Below, one piece after another: positions 19,688 through 29,142 of a DNA stretch of 64,000 nucleotides. A model generated the notes under the pieces. That model had not been told where the DNA came from, ran no database searches, and worked only from the letters and a program-made list of their open reading frames with translations. The first letter of the stretch is position 1. Each line of letters starts with the position of its first letter. Position numbers and translations under genes: made by a program. Source of the DNA: an uncultured Clostridia bacterium (lineage in GTDB: Bacteria; Bacillota; Clostridia; TANB77; CAG-465); the NCBI GenBank assembly GCA_949106495.1, contig CARYZD010000007.1:1-64000 (forward strand), given 5' to 3'.

Positions 19688-20482
19688 TTATAGTACATCA
19701 GCAAAATCTTTCTTAGATTTTTTAAATACAGCATTTCCCCATATAAATAATACAACAACTATACCCCAAAATACTATACTATATAATCCATTTGATTCAG
19801 TTACAATGTTGGTTCCATTTAAAAATGAATCTCTAAATCCTGTAACTAAATATGTAAATGGTAAGCATTTTGCTCCTACAAATAATGCTTTGTGTGTTTC
19901 AAGCATAGATAAATTCCAAACTACAGGTGTTAACCAGAAAAATAGTTGCATACAAACACTAATTAATTGTACAACATCAGGTATTAATGTTGCTAAAGCA
20001 GATGTAAGTCTTGAAAAAGATATTATAAATGCTAAAGCACATATTATAATATATATAGCTTGTAAAATATTTCCAAAATATCCAAAACATGCACAAACTA
20101 TAGCTGCAATTATAAATAAAAATATTCCTATAATACTTGATGAAGATAATGATATAACAGGTATTATATCTACTGGAAATACTACCTTTTTAACTAGATA
20201 TGAATAGCATCTTATTGAGTTACTTGCAGTTAAAATTGCATCATTAATATAGTTCCACATTGCCATTCCTGGTAGATACCAAACTATAAATGGATCATCT
20301 CCACCACTTTTGGTTTTCAAAATATATTGAAAAACAATTACATACATCGCCATAAAAATAAAAGGTTGTATAAAACCCCATATAGCACCTAAACTTGTAC
20401 CAGCAAATCTATTCTTAAAATCACTTTTTCCAAGTCTAAAAATAAGTTTTCTATTTTTTATAATTTCTTTAATAAACTCCAT
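19688..20482 (-). CDS. Polysaccharide/teichoic acid ABC exporter permease (Wzm/TagG type)
   Basis: A 264-residue ABC-2 type permease with six predicted helices. The amphipathic start (MEFIKEIIKNRKLIFRLGKSDFK) and the LGAIWGFIQPF loop are typical of TagG/RfbD/Wzm. The region near QLFFWLTPVVW matches the conserved end of this family. It pairs with the Wzt-like ATPase two genes downstream. It is the first gene after the promoter at 20510-20538. No initiating glycosyltransferase (TagO/WbaP type) or wall ligase occurs in this window. Confidence 0.92.
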   Translation of the reverse strand: MEFIKEIIKNRKLIFRLGKSDFKNRFAGTSLGAIWGFIQPFIFMAMYVIVFQYILKTKSGGDDPFIVWYLPGMAMWNYINDAILTASNSIRCYSYLVKKVVFPVDIIPVISLSSSSIIGIFLFIIAAIVCACFGYFGNILQAIYIIICALAFIISFSRLTSALATLIPDVVQLISVCMQLFFWLTPVVWNLSMLETHKALFVGAKCLPFTYLVTGFRDSFLNGTNIVTESNGLYSIVFWGIVVVLFIWGNAVFKKSKKDFADVL

Positions 20483-20509
20483 GTACCTCTCCTCTTTTTA
20501 CACATTCGT

Positions 20510-20538
20510 ATTATATCATTAATACTATCAAATTTCAA
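20510..20538 (-). promoter_or_regulatory. Sigma-A promoter of the polysaccharide operon
   Basis: TTGAAA, 17-nt spacer, TATAAT on the minus strand, 28 nt before the permease start. It is the only strong promoter seen for about 17 kb of minus-strand genes. Confidence 0.8.
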
Positions 20539-20587
20539 CAATAGAAATTTATATCTTAACTTAAAATACTATTATATTACAATTAAA

Positions 20588-20616
20588 TTTACAATTATTT
20601 TCTATTATGATATAAT
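20588..20616 (+). promoter_or_regulatory. Sigma-A promoter of the divergent GT2 pair
   Basis: TTTACA, 17-nt spacer, TATAAT, 24 nt before the GT2 start at 20641. The two divergent -35 boxes are about 50 bp apart, so both could share a regulator. Confidence 0.8.
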
Positions 20617-20640
20617 TTTTTCAACTGAAAGGATGATAAT

Positions 20641-21579
20641 ATGAATATTATTGATATTTTTAAAAATATTGGAAAAGAAAAAACTAATATTTACAAAGAA
20701 AAAAAATCTAAATTACAAATAGATAATCCAAAGAAAGTATCTGTCGTAATTCCAAACTACAATTATGAAAAATACATTATAGAAAGAATAGATTCTATAT
20801 TATTTCAAACATATCCTATCTATGAACTAATTATTATAGATGATTGTTCAAAAGATAATAGCGTAAAAGTAATTTCTAAAAAAATAGAAAAAATAAAAAA
20901 AGATTATCCAAACTTAAATGTAAAATTTCTTATTAATGAAAAAAATAGTGGTAATGTTTTTTGTGGTTGGCAAAGAGCTTTTGAAGAATCTAATGGAGAC
21001 TATCTTTGGATTGCTGAAGCAGATGATAGTTGTGCCAACAACTTCTTAGAAACAATTATGAAAGGCTTTGATAATCCAGATACAGTTCTTTCATACTGTG
21101 AGTCATTAACTACTGATGAAAATAATGTTATTTTAATGAAAGACTTAAGAGAATGGATAGATATCTTCAAAATCGGTAAATGGGATAATGATTATATACT
21201 AACTGGAAAAGAAGAATTATCCTCTACTCTATGTATAAATAATACAATTGCAAATGCCTCAAGTGTAGTATTTAAAAAATATAATGGGCTAGATTACAAA
21301 ACTTGGCTTAAAGAAGCACAAACCTTTAGACTTGCTGGAGATTGGCATTTTTATAGTAAAGTAGTAGAAGCTGGTAAAGTTGCATATTTTAAAGATTCAC
21401 TAAATTACCATAGAATGCAATCTAAATCTATTACTCTTACTACTTCTGGTCAAAAAGAATATAATGAAATATGTAAAATCCAAGATGAAATTATGACTAG
21501 AGTTGAACTTACAGATGAAATAAAAGAAAAAGTATATCAAAGAAGAAAAGATACAAAGGAGCGATTACATGCGCAATAA
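20641..21579 (+). CDS. Family 2 glycosyltransferase (domain-B type)
   Basis: A 312-residue GT2 with VVIPNYNYEKYI (about 35-46), IDDCSKDNS, the WIAEADDSC metal motif and RLAGDWHFY near the catalytic-base position. It closely resembles the C-terminal half of the 650-residue protein encoded at 11854-13806. The first ~30 residues are Lys-rich and lack a domain. Its 3' end overlaps the next gene by 11 nt, with AAGGAG inside this gene. Cytoplasmic; the sugar is unknown. Confidence 0.87.
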   Translation: MNIIDIFKNIGKEKTNIYKEKKSKLQIDNPKKVSVVIPNYNYEKYIIERIDSILFQTYPIYELIIIDDCSKDNSVKVISKKIEKIKKDYPNLNVKFLINEKNSGNVFCGWQRAFEESNGDYLWIAEADDSCANNFLETIMKGFDNPDTVLSYCESLTTDENNVILMKDLREWIDIFKIGKWDNDYILTGKEELSSTLCINNTIANASSVVFKKYNGLDYKTWLKEAQTFRLAGDWHFYSKVVEAGKVAYFKDSLNYHRMQSKSITLTTSGQKEYNEICKIQDEIMTRVELTDEIKEKVYQRRKDTKERLHAQ

Positions 21580-22684
21580 TATCGATTTATCTATAATTAT
21601 ACCTGTTTATGGTACAGAGAAATATCTAAGAAAATGTCTTGATTCAGTATTAATCTCTATACCTTTAAACACAGAAATACTTATAATAAATGATGGAACA
21701 AAGGATAACTCTGAAGAAATTATACTAGAATATAAAGAAAAATTTAATGATTTAATTACGTATTATAAAAAAGAAAATGGTGGTTTATCTCATACTAAAA
21801 ATTATGGTTTAGAACGTGCTAATGGAAAATATATAACTTTTATAGATTCTGATGATTTTGTAGAAAATGGTATGCATGAAGATATGTTATCTACTGCATT
21901 AAAAAATAACGCAGATATTGTATACTGTGATGTTGATGAAGTGTTCGAAGATGGAAGAATATTAAAAATGAGTTGTACAAATTATAGCCGTGAAACTGAC
22001 TTTTTTAAAGCAATTGATACATCTTTAATGGCTGCATCATGGAATAAAATTGTTAAAAAAGAACTATTTATTAATTTAACATATCCTGTAGGATTAAATA
22101 ACGAAGATGTTGCTGTTACCCCTATTCTTTTTGGTAGAGCGAAAACAATAATTAAAATTAATAAATCATATTATAAATACTTACAAAGAACAGGTTCTAT
22201 TCAAAATAGTCAATTTAATAATAAAAGATATGTAATTTTTAAAACTTCAGACATTTGTTTTGAAAGAGCAAAAGAATTATCTCCTCAAAAGCAAGAACAA
22301 ATAAAAGGTACAATATACACTCACCAAATTCTTGCTCTTCTTCTATATCCTATAGACAAAGTTCATGATGAAACTAGATTTTCTTTAATTCAAGAATTTT
22401 GTGAATTAATTAATAAAAAAGGGGATGACTTTTACAAGAATAAATATGTATTAGAATATGTTAAAATGTTAAAAGTAAAATCAATACTTAAATTATTAAA
22501 AAATTCTAATATAAATTTGATATCTAAGAAAATTTCATATTATAATAAAAGAAATAAACTAAAAAAAGATATAAGAAAAGCTATTTTAAGACCTATAAAA
22601 TCTATTAAAAGAAAATACAAAGAACATAAAATAAGAAAAATAGAGCGAAAACAAGCTAAAGAATTAAAAAAATCTCAAAATTAA
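21569..22684 (+). CDS. Family 2 glycosyltransferase (domain-A type)
   Basis: A 371-residue GT2 with IIIPVYGTEKYL, INDGTKDNS, FIDSDDFVE and LNNEDVAVTP. It resembles the N-terminal half of the 650-residue double enzyme. About 60 C-terminal residues are strongly basic, fitting peripheral membrane binding. The start follows AAAGGAG 9 nt upstream, within the preceding gene. The stop codon lies in the loop of the downstream terminator. Confidence 0.87.
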   Translation: MRNNIDLSIIIPVYGTEKYLRKCLDSVLISIPLNTEILIINDGTKDNSEEIILEYKEKFNDLITYYKKENGGLSHTKNYGLERANGKYITFIDSDDFVENGMHEDMLSTALKNNADIVYCDVDEVFEDGRILKMSCTNYSRETDFFKAIDTSLMAASWNKIVKKELFINLTYPVGLNNEDVAVTPILFGRAKTIIKINKSYYKYLQRTGSIQNSQFNNKRYVIFKTSDICFERAKELSPQKQEQIKGTIYTHQILALLLYPIDKVHDETRFSLIQEFCELINKKGDDFYKNKYVLEYVKMLKVKSILKLLKNSNINLISKKISYYNKRNKLKKDIRKAILRPIKSIKRKYKEHKIRKIERKQAKELKKSQN

Positions 22685-22700
22685 ATTTTGAGATTTTTTT
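22670..22700 (+). terminator. Bidirectional terminator between convergent GT2 and rmlB
   Basis: An 11-bp perfect stem (22670-22680 with 22686-22696, 5-nt loop) with T tracts on both strands, serving the plus-strand GT2 pair and the minus-strand rml operon. Confidence 0.85.
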
Positions 22701-22706
22701 ATTGTA

Positions 22707-23678
22707 TTATTTATCTAAATATTCAGGATGTTCTAAATACCAATCAATTGTTTTAACAATACCATCTTTAAACATTGTATGTGGTTCCCAATTAAATTCT
22801 TCTCTTAATTTAGTAGGGTCAATAGCATATCTAAAATCATGTCCTTTTCTATCTTCTACATGTTTTATTAATGATTCTGGTTTTCCAAGTCTTTCAAGTA
22901 TTAGTTTTACAATTTCAATGTTTCTTTTTTCATTGTGTCCACCAATATTATATCTTTCACCTTTTCTTCCTTGATGTAGTATTATATCTATAGCTTCACA
23001 GTGATCATCAACAAATAACCAATCACGAATATTTAATCCTTCTCCATAAACTGTTAAATCTTTATCTTGTAGTGCAAGAGAAATCATATGTGGTATTAAT
23101 TTTTCATGATGTTGATTTGGTCCATAGTTATTTGAGCAATTAGTTACAGAAACATTCATTTTAAAAGTTTCAGCATAAGCAAAAGCCATTAAATCTGATG
23201 CAGCTTTTGATGCACTATATGGACTATTAGGTTGAATTGGTGAAGTTTCTGTAAAGTATCCTTCATCTCCTAAAGAACCATACACCTCATCTGTAGAAAC
23301 ATGTACAAATTTATTAGGAGAACCTTCTCCCCATACTTGTTTACAAGCTTCAAGTAAAGCATGTGTTCCTAAAACATTATTTTCTGTAAATGTTAAAGGT
23401 CTTTTTATACTGTTGTCTACATGTGATTCTGCAGCAAAATGAACTACAGCATCAATATTATATTTTTTTAATGTTTCTATATTTTGTTCTAAATCACAAA
23501 TATCTCCTTTAACAAATATATATTTTCCTTCGCTTGGCTCAAGATTTTTCATATTTGCTGCATAAGTTAGTTTATCATAAACGACATATGTATACTCTTC
23601 TCCATATTTTCTTACCATTAAATTAACAAAGTTTGAACCTATAAATCCAGCTCCACCTGTTATTAAAATATTTTTCAT
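22707..23678 (-). CDS. rmlB: dTDP-glucose 4,6-dehydratase
   Basis: Second step of dTDP-L-rhamnose synthesis: dTDP-glucose to the 4-keto-6-deoxy form. It has 323 residues, the family length. NAD-binding GGAGFIG is at 8-14, the catalytic TDEVYG at 129-134 with the Asp-Glu pair, and Tyr154/Lys158 in YSASK. FAAESHVDNSI at 81-91 is diagnostic for RmlB. It is the last gene of the phosphohexomutase-rmlD-rmlA-GT-C-rmlC-rmlB run, 23 nt after rmlC, with AGGAGG before the start. Product feeds the rhamnosyltransferase-like genes next door. Confidence 0.96.
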   Translation of the reverse strand: MKNILITGGAGFIGSNFVNLMVRKYGEEYTYVVYDKLTYAANMKNLEPSEGKYIFVKGDICDLEQNIETLKKYNIDAVVHFAAESHVDNSIKRPLTFTENNVLGTHALLEACKQVWGEGSPNKFVHVSTDEVYGSLGDEGYFTETSPIQPNSPYSASKAASDLMAFAYAETFKMNVSVTNCSNNYGPNQHHEKLIPHMISLALQDKDLTVYGEGLNIRDWLFVDDHCEAIDIILHQGRKGERYNIGGHNEKRNIEIVKLILERLGKPESLIKHVEDRKGHDFRYAIDPTKLREEFNWEPHTMFKDGIVKTIDWYLEHPEYLDK

Positions 23679-23701
23679 TTTATTATCCTCCTAATTATTA
23701 C

Positions 23702-24286
23702 TTATACTTTTAAATTTTTAAATAAATCTGTTTCTTTTAATTCTTTTAAAGAAGGCCATTTTCCATCTTTTTCTGAAGTTAATAATTCATCTTTAGATAT
23801 TCCATCCATAGGCCATATAATATTTACATCTGGATCATCCCATCTTAGGCCGCCTTCTGCTTCATGATTATATATATCATCACATTTATATACAAATTCA
23901 GCTTCATCTGACACAACTAAAAATCCATGTGCAAATCCACGAGGTATCATAAACATTTTTTTATTTTCTTCTGTTAAAAGAACACCTTCATATTTTCCAT
24001 ATGTAGAACTTCCTGGTCTTAAATCTACTGCAACATCATATACAGCACCTTTAATAACTCTTACAAGTTTTGCTTGAGAATTTTCCTTTTGGAAATGTAA
24101 TCCTCTTAAAACTCCTTTTCTTGATTTTGATTGATTATCTTGTACAAACTTATTTGTTATACCAATTTCAGCAAATTCTGCCTCACTATATGTTTCCATA
24201 AAGTATCCTCTTTCATCTCCAAATACCGTAGGTTCTATGACAAAAACTCCTTCTATTGATGTTTCATTTTTCTTAAATTTTCCCAT
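23702..24286 (-). CDS. rmlC: dTDP-4-dehydrorhamnose 3,5-epimerase
   Basis: Third step of dTDP-rhamnose synthesis. A 194-residue cupin enzyme with GVLRGLHFQ containing the catalytic His, VAVDLRPGS, FMIPRGFAHGF and the VYKC...Y region. The first ~34 nt overlap the end of the upstream membrane-protein gene. AAGGAAGG before ATG supports this start. The C-terminal extension (KELKETDLFKNLKV) is slightly longer than the shortest family members. Cytoplasmic; acts between RmlB and RmlD. Confidence 0.95.
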   Translation of the reverse strand: MGKFKKNETSIEGVFVIEPTVFGDERGYFMETYSEAEFAEIGITNKFVQDNQSKSRKGVLRGLHFQKENSQAKLVRVIKGAVYDVAVDLRPGSSTYGKYEGVLLTEENKKMFMIPRGFAHGFLVVSDEAEFVYKCDDIYNHEAEGGLRWDDPDVNIIWPMDGISKDELLTSEKDGKWPSLKELKETDLFKNLKV

Positions 24287-25710
24287 TTTATTTTTCCTTC
24301 CTTTAACTTATCTATTGCTCTCTCACTACCATTGGCTGCTAATATTAAGAATATAGGATACAAACAATAAATATATCTAGATTTTATCTCCCATATAATA
24401 TAAAAACATAACATTCCAATAATTATATAAAATAATAAATATATTTTATTTTTAGATATTTCTTTATCACTAAATATTAATCCAAATAGTGACAATATCA
24501 TTAAAACTAAATATTGACCTTTCATAAAATATTCCAAACTAATTCTTATTGATGAGTTTATTTGAAAAACTTCTGCAGTTAATGCTGTATCATAATAATA
24601 CTGATTATTAAGCGAACTGCCAAAAGCATATCTTTCAACTTGATACGTTCCTTCTGTCCAAGTCCAAATAACTTTCTTAACAATTATTTTCAAAATTCTT
24701 ATAATCCCTAATTTTTCAATTCTATCTTTATAGTCATTGAAAGTCCATTCTGGTGAATGCGAACTATCTTGAAATCCAAATTCTTCTTCGTTAATACCCA
24801 TTTGAAGAAAAGACCATATTGGAACCTCATCTGTAGATTTTGGTATAATTTTATGTTGTATTGTTTTATATCCAAAATTTAATACTAACACTATACTTAA
24901 TAAAACAAGTATTTTTGTAATATTTTTTTCTTTTAATAAATAATACATACAAGTAGCAATTATTAATATTATTCCTACAGGTCGTACTATATATTGTAAA
25001 AACAACAATATAAATATGATAATTGTATTAGTCAAATCTTGTTTTTCTTTAGTTAGACAAAAAATAACTATTGTAACAATTGTAGTAAAAAGTAAATCAT
25101 TATATGTACAATTTACGTATAAAAAAGTAGATATACTAAAAACTCCTAAAAGTAATACCAATAGATTATCCTTTTTATATATATTTTTATATATTTTATA
25201 TGCAAAGATTATTGTTACAATATTACATATAATATTAAATATTTTCAAATTCAAAACATTATATGATGTAATTCTAAAAAGTAAATTAAAAATTACACAT
25301 ATAAAAAAGTTATTTGGATATATTTGTAAATATTCAATATTTTCCGTAAAATCAGACATAGCTATTTTTACAATCTCTCCCATATCCGAAAATGGTCTTA
25401 TTGGAACCATAAAAATATAAACTAGCTCTAAAATAAAATATATTAAAAATATTATTCCTATTAATAACTTATAATTTTTAATCTTATTCGATAATTTTCT
25501 AGTAACATATATTATACCTAATACAAGTACTATATTTAATATTATTCCTATATAATTATTCAAATTATTTAATTGAAAGCTTGGCTTATCAATATACAAA
25601 TATATCGAACTAATAATAAGCATAACTACAATTAATATACTAAAAAATCCTATCAAAAAACTTTTAGATATCTTTGAAATAATATTATCAATTTTTTCAA
25701 TAAAGTTCAT
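24253..25710 (-). CDS. GT-C type polytopic membrane protein inside the rml operon
   Basis: A 485-residue membrane protein with about ten to twelve helices. Its end (CFYIIWEIKSRYIYCLYPIF) closely parallels residues near 460 of the 1107-residue fusion (FILWEARSRYILNYLGIF), and both carry a WTEGTY/WGDGTY motif mid-protein. The first outside loop has RPFSDMGE. I infer a lipid-phosphate-sugar dependent transferase, possibly for rhamnose given its position between rmlA and rmlC. Catalysis is unproven. It overlaps rmlC by 34 nt, so its expression is coupled to rhamnose synthesis. Confidence 0.72.
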   Translation of the reverse strand: MNFIEKIDNIISKISKSFLIGFFSILIVVMLIISSIYLYIDKPSFQLNNLNNYIGIILNIVLVLGIIYVTRKLSNKIKNYKLLIGIIFLIYFILELVYIFMVPIRPFSDMGEIVKIAMSDFTENIEYLQIYPNNFFICVIFNLLFRITSYNVLNLKIFNIICNIVTIIFAYKIYKNIYKKDNLLVLLLGVFSISTFLYVNCTYNDLLFTTIVTIVIFCLTKEKQDLTNTIIIFILLFLQYIVRPVGIILIIATCMYYLLKEKNITKILVLLSIVLVLNFGYKTIQHKIIPKSTDEVPIWSFLQMGINEEEFGFQDSSHSPEWTFNDYKDRIEKLGIIRILKIIVKKVIWTWTEGTYQVERYAFGSSLNNQYYYDTALTAEVFQINSSIRISLEYFMKGQYLVLMILSLFGLIFSDKEISKNKIYLLFYIIIGMLCFYIIWEIKSRYIYCLYPIFLILAANGSERAIDKLKEGKIKWENLRKMKHQ

Positions 25711-25721
25711 AATACTATTTC

Positions 25722-26588
25722 CTATTCACCAATAACCTTCATTATATATTTACCATAATCTGTCTTTTTATATTTTTCTGCGAGTTTTAAAGCTTGCTCT
25801 TTATTAATCCATCCATTTGTATATGCAATTTCTTCTAAACATGCAATTTGAACACCTTGTCTTGATTCAATTGCTTTTACAAAGTCTCCTGCTTCATTTA
25901 ATCTTTCTGGTGTTCCAGTATCAAACCAAGCATATCCACGACCTAAAGGAATAACTTTTAAATTTCCTCTTTCCATATACATTTTGTTTACATCAGTTAT
26001 TTCTAATTCTCCTCTTGCTGAAGGTTTTATTTCCTGAGCTATTTTAATAACTTCATTATCATAGAAATACAATCCTGGTACAGCTAAATTAGATTTAGGT
26101 TTCTCTGGTTTTTCTTCTATTGATATAGCTATTCCATTTTTATCCATTTCAACCACACCATATGATGTTGGATCAGAAACTTCATATCCAAAGATAACCC
26201 CACCTTCTTTAATAGAACTTGCCTCTTTAAGCATTTCTTCTAAATGAGGTCCATATATCATGTTATCTCCTAATATTAAACATGCTGTATCTTCTCCTAT
26301 AAAGTCTTTTCCAAGTCTAAAAGCATCTGCAAGCCCAACTGGCTTTTCTTGTATTTTATATTCTATCCTCATTCCTAACTCTTTACCATCTCCAAGTAAT
26401 GTTTCAAACATAGGAAGATGTACAGGTGTAGAAATAATTAATACTTCGTTAATTCCTGCTGTCATTAATGTAGATAATGGATAATATATCATTGGTTTAT
26501 CATAGACTGGTAATAATTGTTTAGATACAGCTATTGTTATTGGATATAATCTTGTTCCACTTCCACCTGCTAAAATAATTCCTTTCAT
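25722..26588 (-). CDS. rmlA: Glucose-1-phosphate thymidylyltransferase
   Basis: First step of dTDP-rhamnose synthesis: dTTP plus glucose-1-phosphate. A 288-residue nucleotidyltransferase with [11 protein letters not shown] at 8-18, the conserved [25 protein letters not shown] for metal binding, EKP and [10 protein letters not shown]. Length and motifs are those of standard RmlA. It is 2 nt after rmlD, with the start after a GGGGG-type site. It is likely allosterically inhibited by dTDP-rhamnose, as known for the family. Confidence 0.96.
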   Translation of the reverse strand: MKGIILAGGSGTRLYPITIAVSKQLLPVYDKPMIYYPLSTLMTAGINEVLIISTPVHLPMFETLLGDGKELGMRIEYKIQEKPVGLADAFRLGKDFIGEDTACLILGDNMIYGPHLEEMLKEASSIKEGGVIFGYEVSDPTSYGVVEMDKNGIAISIEEKPEKPKSNLAVPGLYFYDNEVIKIAQEIKPSARGELEITDVNKMYMERGNLKVIPLGRGYAWFDTGTPERLNEAGDFVKAIESRQGVQIACLEEIAYTNGWINKEQALKLAEKYKKTDYGKYIMKVIGE

Positions 26589-26590
26589 TT

Positions 26591-27451
26591 TTATTCCCCC
26601 TTTAAATATTCTTTTAATGCATCAACATAGTCTGATGGATAAATACCAACACTATGTAATTTTTCTTTAGATAATTTTGAGTTAAAAGGTCTTTTACTAG
26701 ATTGCGGATATAATTTAGCATATTCTTCTGATGTAATAGGTTTTACTTTTGTAGATATTCCTTTTAATTCATATATTGTTTTAGTAAACTCATACCATGT
26801 TGTAAATCCTTCGTTTGTTGAATGATAAATACCATATTCTGGTTCTTTTTCCATTAGTTTCTCTATTATTTCACATAGGGTTGTAGTTGATGTAGGACTT
26901 CCATGTTGGTCACATACTACTGTAACTTCATCTCTAGTTTTTGAAGCATTAATCATAGTTCTTGCAAAATTCTTTCCTTGACCATATAACCAAGCTGTTC
27001 TTAAAATATAGTATTTTTCTGCAATTTTAGTATTTTCTTCTCCCATTAATTTTGTTCTTCCATAAGCACTTACTGGATTAGGTGTCATATCTTCTGTATA
27101 TGCTTTTTCTACATCTAGATTTCCATCAAAAACATAATCTGTACTTATTTGAATAAGTGTAGCATCTACCTCTTTAGCACTTCTTGCAATGTTTCCAAGA
27201 GCAATGCCATTTACTTTTTCTGCAAGTTCATAATTTGTTTCACATCCATCAACATTTGTATATGCTGCACAATTTATAATGTAGTAAGGATTAACTTCAT
27301 TTACTTTAGCAAGAACTGCACTCTCATCACAAATATCTAGTGTTTTTAATGTAGTTCCATATACTTCATATTTATCTTTATATGAACTAAGTCTTGTATA
27401 AAGTTCTCCTCCTAGCATTCCATCTTGACCTATTAATAAAACTTTCTTCAT
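26591..27451 (-). CDS. rmlD: dTDP-4-dehydrorhamnose reductase
   Basis: Final step of dTDP-L-rhamnose synthesis, reducing the 4-keto group with NAD(P)H. It has 286 residues. The nucleotide site is [12 protein letters not shown] (about 6-17), then [20 protein letters not shown] and the Tyr-Lys pair in YGRTK. It lies 15 nt after the phosphohexomutase gene. The second glycine position of the nucleotide motif is Asp (GQDGMLG), normal for RmlD. Cytoplasmic. Confidence 0.96.
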   Translation of the reverse strand: MKKVLLIGQDGMLGGELYTRLSSYKDKYEVYGTTLKTLDICDESAVLAKVNEVNPYYIINCAAYTNVDGCETNYELAEKVNGIALGNIARSAKEVDATLIQISTDYVFDGNLDVEKAYTEDMTPNPVSAYGRTKLMGEENTKIAEKYYILRTAWLYGQGKNFARTMINASKTRDEVTVVCDQHGSPTSTTTLCEIIEKLMEKEPEYGIYHSTNEGFTTWYEFTKTIYELKGISTKVKPITSEEYAKLYPQSSKRPFNSKLSKEKLHSVGIYPSDYVDALKEYLKGE

Positions 27452-27466
27452 TTTTTTGTTCCTCCT

Positions 27467-28840
27467 TTATTTTATTAATGCCATAAATTCTTCTTCTATT
27501 TTATTTTTATCTTCAAGTGATACTCCTTCAAATCTAGCTGTAATATTAGGTCCTGTATTTGAAGCTCTAACTAAAGCCCATCCATTATCAAATTCAGCTC
27601 TAACACCATCTATATCATTTACTTTGTATCCTTTTTCTCTACAATATTCTTTTACTTTTTCTATTACTTTAAATTTTTCATCATCAGTTGATTTTATTAT
27701 AATTTCTGGACTAGCGTAATATCTTGTAACTCCATCTAAAAGCTCTGATACTGTTTTATCTGTTTTAGATAAAATTTCTACAAGTCTTAAACCTGCATAT
27801 AATCCATCATCTATATTATCCCATTTATCTCTGAAAAATACATGTCCTGATAATTCTGAGCCAAAGGCAAAGTCTCCTTCTCTCATTTTGGCTTTCATAT
27901 ATGAGTTACCAGTTCTATAACATACAGGCTCTCCACCTAATTTAATTATTTCATCTGGTAATGACTTTGTACATTTTACATCAAAAAGAGCTTTTTTATT
28001 TTGTACCTTGCTCATTATATCTCTCCAGATAATAATAGCATAAAAATCTATAAATATCATATTTCCCTTTTCATCAATGATACCTACTCTATCTCCATCA
28101 CCATCAATTCCAATTCCTAAATCTGCACCAGTTTCAAGCACTTTTTTCTTTAAATCTTCATTATTTGACTCAACACTTGGGTCTGGATGATGATTTGGAA
28201 AACTCGAATCTGAATCCATATATAATGGAATTAATTCTACATTTTCAAACATAGAATAAACATCTTTTGCAACTATTGAAGCTGTACCATTTGCGGTATC
28301 AACGACTACTTTTATTTTTTTGTCTCCAAGCTTTATAGATTCTTTTATTGCATCTAAATACTCTTGTCTAATATCATAATTTGATACATTTCCTGTACCA
28401 GATTTAAAGTTTCCTTCTTCAGTATATATTCTAAAATCTTGAATCATTTGTCCACAAGCATTTCCAAAATCATCAAAAGCAATTTTAAATCCATTATATT
28501 CTTTAGGATTATGTGATGCAGTAATCATAACACCTGGATCAATATTTAATTTCTTTTGTGCATAATAATACATTGGTGTAGTACATAGTCCAAGAAATAC
28601 AACATCAATACCTGTACTTGTTATACCTTCAATTAAAGCATCAGATAAAGGTTCTGATGAAGTTCTATTATCATGTCCTACAAGACACTTTTCATATCCT
28701 TTCTCCCTAATATATGAGCCAAAAGATAATCCTATTGTATAAGCTATATCTTCATTTAAATCTTTATTATATATAGCTCTAATATCATATCCTCTAAATA
28801 TATTTGGGTTAATATTTTTGTAAATATTATATTTGTTCAT
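27467..28840 (-). CDS. Phosphoglucomutase/phosphomannomutase (ManB/AlgC-like)
   Basis: A 457-residue alpha-D-phosphohexomutase converting hexose-6-phosphate to hexose-1-phosphate. In this operon it most likely supplies glucose-1-phosphate for RmlA. Domain 1 has FRGYDIRA and the phosphoserine loop TASHNPKEYNGFK; domain 2 has the metal loop DGDGDRVG; domain 3 has GELSGH-type FGSELSGHVF; domain 4 has RASNTGPN for phosphate binding. The domain-1 and domain-4 patterns fit PMM/PGM and not GlmM. It is the first gene after the extended -10 promoter. Glucose versus mannose preference cannot be read from sequence. Confidence 0.9.
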   Translation of the reverse strand: MNKYNIYKNINPNIFRGYDIRAIYNKDLNEDIAYTIGLSFGSYIREKGYEKCLVGHDNRTSSEPLSDALIEGITSTGIDVVFLGLCTTPMYYYAQKKLNIDPGVMITASHNPKEYNGFKIAFDDFGNACGQMIQDFRIYTEEGNFKSGTGNVSNYDIRQEYLDAIKESIKLGDKKIKVVVDTANGTASIVAKDVYSMFENVELIPLYMDSDSSFPNHHPDPSVESNNEDLKKKVLETGADLGIGIDGDGDRVGIIDEKGNMIFIDFYAIIIWRDIMSKVQNKKALFDVKCTKSLPDEIIKLGGEPVCYRTGNSYMKAKMREGDFAFGSELSGHVFFRDKWDNIDDGLYAGLRLVEILSKTDKTVSELLDGVTRYYASPEIIIKSTDDEKFKVIEKVKEYCREKGYKVNDIDGVRAEFDNGWALVRASNTGPNITARFEGVSLEDKNKIEEEFMALIK

Positions 28841-28858
28841 ATTTTTTCACCCCACAAC

Positions 28859-28867
28859 ATTATATCA
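28859..28867 (-). promoter_or_regulatory. Extended -10 promoter of the rml operon
   Basis: TGATATAAT on the minus strand (TG-N-TATAAT), 19 nt before the phosphohexomutase start. No good -35 box is present, which fits an extended -10 or activator-dependent promoter. Confidence 0.6.
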
Positions 28868-28982
28868 TACCATGTTTTTTTTGCATAGATTTGATTTCAA
28901 AAATATCCATCTTCTACCATTTCTATTCTTAATTCTATCACAATTTCAAGTGATAAATGTTGTAACATTTTTGTAATACTTT

Positions 28983-29010
28983 ACATAATTTCAAAAAGTG
29001 AAATTTATGT
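28983..29010. promoter_or_regulatory. Imperfect palindrome upstream of the rml promoter
   Basis: ACATAATTTCA and TGAAATTTATGT form an 11- to 12-bp inverted repeat with one bulge around AAAAG. It lies in an otherwise featureless AT-rich stretch (28871-29070) about 120 bp upstream of the rml -10 box. It could be an operator; no family is recognised. Confidence 0.25.
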
Positions 29011-29072
29011 GAAATGGCTAAAAATAGTATATTTGTAAGCCTTTTTATGTAAAAACACATATTAAAATCTTA

Positions 29073-29136
29073 AACAAAAAGACCATTTATACAAACAAAT
29101 CAACATTAGATTTATTTAGCTTATGGTCTTTTTTGT
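29073..29136 (-). terminator. Terminator after the TSCPD gene
   Basis: Inverted repeat (29073-29086 with 29123-29136) with a loop of about 36 nt. On the minus strand its last arm ends GGTCTTTTTGTTT. The long loop makes it less certain than neighbouring terminators. Confidence 0.5.
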
Positions 29137-29142
29137 TTTCTA

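Noticed and set aside
27467..28840. GlmM (phosphoglucosamine mutase)
   Set aside because: The phosphoserine and sugar-binding loops fit the PMM/PGM group, and the rml context calls for glucose-1-phosphate.
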